The position numbers and the translations under genes are program-made. Shown here one piece after another: positions 62,072 to 64,000 of a stretch of 64,000 bases of DNA. The first letter of the stretch is position 1, and every line of letters begins with the position of its first letter. Where the stretch lies: positions 1,178,001 through 1,242,000 of the forward strand of contig CAWHKC010000004.1 in NCBI GenBank assembly GCA_963829835.1, read 5' to 3'. The DNA comes from Berkiella sp963829835. GTDB taxonomy: Bacteria > Pseudomonadota > Gammaproteobacteria > Berkiellales > Berkiellaceae. Under the pieces are notes generated by a model. It was not told the origin of the DNA and made no database searches. It saw only the letters and a list, made by a program, of their open reading frames with translations.

Positions 62072-62144
62072 GTAGGGTGGGCAAAGTCTGCGTGCCCACC
62101 ATCTTGTTTCGCAGAGGTGGGCACGCAGACTTTGCCCACCCTAC
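62072..62144. repeat. perfect 29-bp inverted repeat
   Basis: The arm at 62072-62100 (GTAGGGTGGGCAAAGTCTGC...) is perfectly complementary to that at 62116-62144, with a 15-base loop. It lies just after the U-box gene. Similar GTAGGGTGGGC elements are dispersed in many bacterial genomes. Perfect arms suggest recent origin or selection. It may also end the U-box transcript. Confidence 0.8.
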
Positions 62145-62152
62145 TTCAAGAT

Positions 62153-62836
62153 CTATGCAGCGAGAACCACCCTGCGTGCTAATTGATGGTTGTTTTCACC
62201 TCTGAGTGCAAATGCTGTTTCTTGCTCTTTGACAAAACCTTCAATTTTTGCTTTTAATTCAACATGGGGCTCACAACTCATGAATTTTTGTCTATTTTCA
62301 GGGCAAGTTCCATTTAACTTATCATATGTAGATTTGTCATAAACATGCGCTGTTTCATGAACCACGTCATTGTCTGTGTATCTTGTTTTAGCCAGAACTG
62401 GATTTTCCATTATTTCAAAAGAAATAGGGCATAGAAATTCCTCGGGAAGATTGTCAGGATTATAGTGGCATCTTAATAGTCGATTTTGAAATGAGTTTAA
62501 GGCAGGAACCACCAAAGGTGCTCTGGCAACAACAGCAGGGGCTGCAAAAATTGGAGCCGCATGAACGGGCGCTGCAGCAGGAGCTGGTGCCGTGGAACTG
62601 AGATAAGCGTTAAGGACTCCCACTCCAGCTGTGGTGAACGTACTTAGGAATGAAGTAGTAGAAGGTTCTGATAATGCTCGGTGCGCACTTTGCAAGGTGG
62701 AGGTGAGTAACCCATTTGCAAAAGCAGTTTGTGCAGCTGTTTCTGGGGTGTAACCCAATTTATATAATCTTGCGCCAATCGCAAAAACGGATGCTGTTCC
62801 AATCGCACCCCAAGATAAAATGCTTTTAATATTCAT
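62153..62836 (-). CDS. U-box domain protein, probable E3 ubiquitin ligase effector
   Basis: The 227-residue protein carries a U-box at about residues 131-205: PEEFLCPISFEIMENPVLAK, then HVYDKSTYDKLNGTCPENRQKF, matching the eukaryotic pattern (FLCPIS..IM.DPV ... YD...I.......CP...Q). U-boxes recruit E2 enzymes without zinc. Upstream are two hydrophobic segments (about 5-20 and 66-80) and an Ala/Pro-rich linker. ATG at 62836 is preferred for its AAAGAG; an in-frame ATG at 62854 is the alternative. Host ubiquitin ligase activity is inferred. Confidence 0.78.
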   Translation of the reverse strand: MNIKSILSWGAIGTASVFAIGARLYKLGYTPETAAQTAFANGLLTSTLQSAHRALSEPSTTSFLSTFTTAGVGVLNAYLSSTAPAPAAAPVHAAPIFAAPAVVARAPLVVPALNSFQNRLLRCHYNPDNLPEEFLCPISFEIMENPVLAKTRYTDNDVVHETAHVYDKSTYDKLNGTCPENRQKFMSCEPHVELKAKIEGFVKEQETAFALRGENNHQLARRVVLAA

Positions 62837-63116
62837 AAATAACTCTTTGCTCATATTTTGATCATGCCGTTGTTTTAAGTGTTCTCATGTTTCAAGTCAC
62901 GTTGTTTTGGATAAGGTGTTTTTTTTAGAAGATGAATGGAAAAAGGCTGTAAAAACATTATAAGTCAGCTAACTTATTATTGTCGTTAATTTTTAACGAT
63001 TTAATGATTATTTATTATATAAATCTATAACCGTCTATCGGAAAAAAAAACAATTCGTTGACGTGCTCACTCGTTTTAGTGAAACTAACTTTTTTCAAAA
63101 TGTTGGAGTACTAAAA

Positions 63117-63407
63117 ATGAGAGAATTAACAAATTGTGAAATGTCAGTAATTAGTGGTGCTGGCTATGATTTAGGCGGTTATGATTTTAGTTTTGCTGTG
63201 AAAAATACCCTGATAGGTTGTTGTGTTGGCGTCTTTTTTCCAGGCATAGCGCCGACACTTGGTTTGACAGCCGTCATTACAAACCCCATATTGGCTACGG
63301 GCGCATTATTTGGAACCTATGCACTTGCAAGAATGGGCGCTAATGTATTGGATCAATCTTTATTTCCAAGAGAATCACAACCCCTTGTCGTTTCGGTAGC
63401 TGCTTAA
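63117..63407 (+). CDS. class II microcin-like peptide with Gly-Ala leader
   Basis: The ATG at 63117 has GGAG nine bases before and yields a 96-residue precursor. The leader MRELTNCEMSVISGA is the same family as the others but ends in Gly-Ala, an accepted variant of the double-glycine site. The mature part (81 residues) has Gly-rich (GYDLGGYDFSFAV) and membrane-like phrases (LIGCCVGVFFPGIAPTLGLTA), with a vicinal Cys pair. No exporter is near. The longer frame from 63063 has no ribosome site. Confidence 0.72.
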   Translation: MRELTNCEMSVISGAGYDLGGYDFSFAVKNTLIGCCVGVFFPGIAPTLGLTAVITNPILATGALFGTYALARMGANVLDQSLFPRESQPLVVSVAA

Positions 63408-63455
63408 TTGCGATATCCTCGGTAAGCTCAACCTTACTGAGGATTCATTTCTTTT

Positions 63456-64000
63456 TTATGGCATTGTTAACTTGCTAGACGTTTCTTGTCTTTCAGGCGT
63501 AACAGCTATTCCTACAACTGGTGGTGTCAGCTTCGCTTGATTAAATGCGGGTGTGAAAGTATTCGCTAGCGTCATTGGTGCTTGATTAAACTGACGGTTA
63601 AATCTCCTTGATAAGATCAATTTCATTTGCTGATATTCTGGTACGTAATCTCTTAATATTGGTGTAACCATAGCTCTTATTATTTCACTATCCGCATTGA
63701 TGTCTTTATTTTTATAGTTAGCACAAAATTTTTCAATAGCCAGTTGAATATTTTCTGCTTGTTTTGTCGGCTTAGGATCCTCTATCACTGTTGGCAAAAT
63801 AAAACAGGCCAGAATATGATAAAAAGTAAATTGCTTAGTTGGCAAGGAAGGATTCATTTTGTCCATATCTTGACAACGTGACAACATAAAGGGATAAAAA
63901 ATGGGGAAGTCTTCAATCACTTTATTACGAATTTCAAGAGGTAGGAGATAATGAAGAAAACGAAATTTCACTAAAAAAAGAAAAGTATTTTGTGCATAGC
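63456..64000 (-). CDS. protein of unknown function, start beyond the right edge
   Basis: The frame is open from a TAA at 63456-63458 up to the window edge. The first possible start codon seen is a GTG at 63971, which has no ribosome site, and the frame continues upstream without a stop (residues YAQNTFLFLVKF), so the true start is probably outside. About 180 residues are visible, helical in the first half, with a Pro/Thr-rich tail (LTPPVVGIAVTPERQE). I recognise no family. It ends 48 bases after the convergent microcin-like gene. Confidence 0.6.
   Translation of the reverse strand, partial: YAQNTFLFLVKFRFLHYLLPLEIRNKVIEDFPIFYPFMLSRCQDMDKMNPSLPTKQFTFYHILACFILPTVIEDPKPTKQAENIQLAIEKFCANYKNKDINADSEIIRAMVTPILRDYVPEYQQMKLILSRRFNRQFNQAPMTLANTFTPAFNQAKLTPPVVGIAVTPERQETSSKLTMP

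Overview
The window looks like a chromosomal segment of an AT-rich gammaproteobacterium that lives inside eukaryotic cells. The housekeeping gene orders are typically gammaproteobacterial: ubiE-ubiJ-ubiB-tatABC, hslVU beside an ftsN-like SPOR gene and priA, asmA-mutY-yggX, and hemW-rdgB-(hydrolase)-yggT-proC-yggS facing pilT-pilU. Between these blocks lie genes with eukaryotic-type domains: a Dbl-homology RhoGEF next to a RhoGAP, an RNI-type LRR protein, an F-box/LRR protein and a U-box protein. This mix suggests the order Legionellales (Legionella, Coxiella or Berkiella-like), but no rRNA or other decisive taxonomic marker is present.

Layout. 1-5.5 kb: RND efflux pump, TolC-like outer membrane protein, a tiny lipoprotein and a membrane protein. 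5.5-7.9 kb: the RhoGEF/RhoGAP pair on the minus strand. 8.0-15.3 kb: a long minus-strand housekeeping block, read from high to low coordinate as SPOR protein, hslV, hslU, ubiE, ubiJ, ubiB, HIT, tatA, tatB, tatC. 15.6-24.9 kb: DUF6159-like membrane protein, a BrnT/BrnA-type toxin-antitoxin pair, priA, tex, divergent bioA/bioD, a bacteriocin-like small protein and an exported protein. 25-31 kb: an M48-like protein that has lost its zinc ligands, an S9 peptidase, two paralogues of unknown function and an LRR protein. 31-36.2 kb: hslR, cysQ, a spacer with DnaA-box-like sites, an RMD1/DUF155 protein, a double-glycine peptide and two unknown proteins. 36.2-40.8 kb: a four-gene operon (permease, DgcA-like epimerase, DgcN-like protein, unknown 405-residue protein) preceded by a structured leader and an intrinsic terminator. 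41-45 kb: a small charged peptide plus a double-glycine peptide, an Rpn/YhgA nuclease, a GNAT and the F-box/LRR protein. 45.4-60.8 kb: tRNA-Phe, yggX, mutY, asmA-like, tRNA-Gly, trmB, an SLC13-type transporter, the hemW...yggS block, pilT/pilU, a Cys/His-repeat secreted peptide and a DnaQ-like exonuclease. 60.9-64 kb: unknown membrane protein, DUF962 protein, U-box protein, a fourth bacteriocin-like peptide and an ORF running off the right edge.

Three points stand out. (1) Small proteins sharing a colicin-V-type leader (MRxLxxxE...VSGG) occur at four separate loci without a visible export ABC transporter. (2) The D-glutamate-type operon has a leader whose closing helix can pair alternatively with the terminator stem, as in a riboswitch or attenuator. 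(3) A GEF and a GAP for host Rho GTPases are encoded 17 bp apart and probably co-transcribed. Hairpin-forming intergenic repeats of several families are scattered through the accessory parts. No CRISPR array, phage or insertion sequence was seen.
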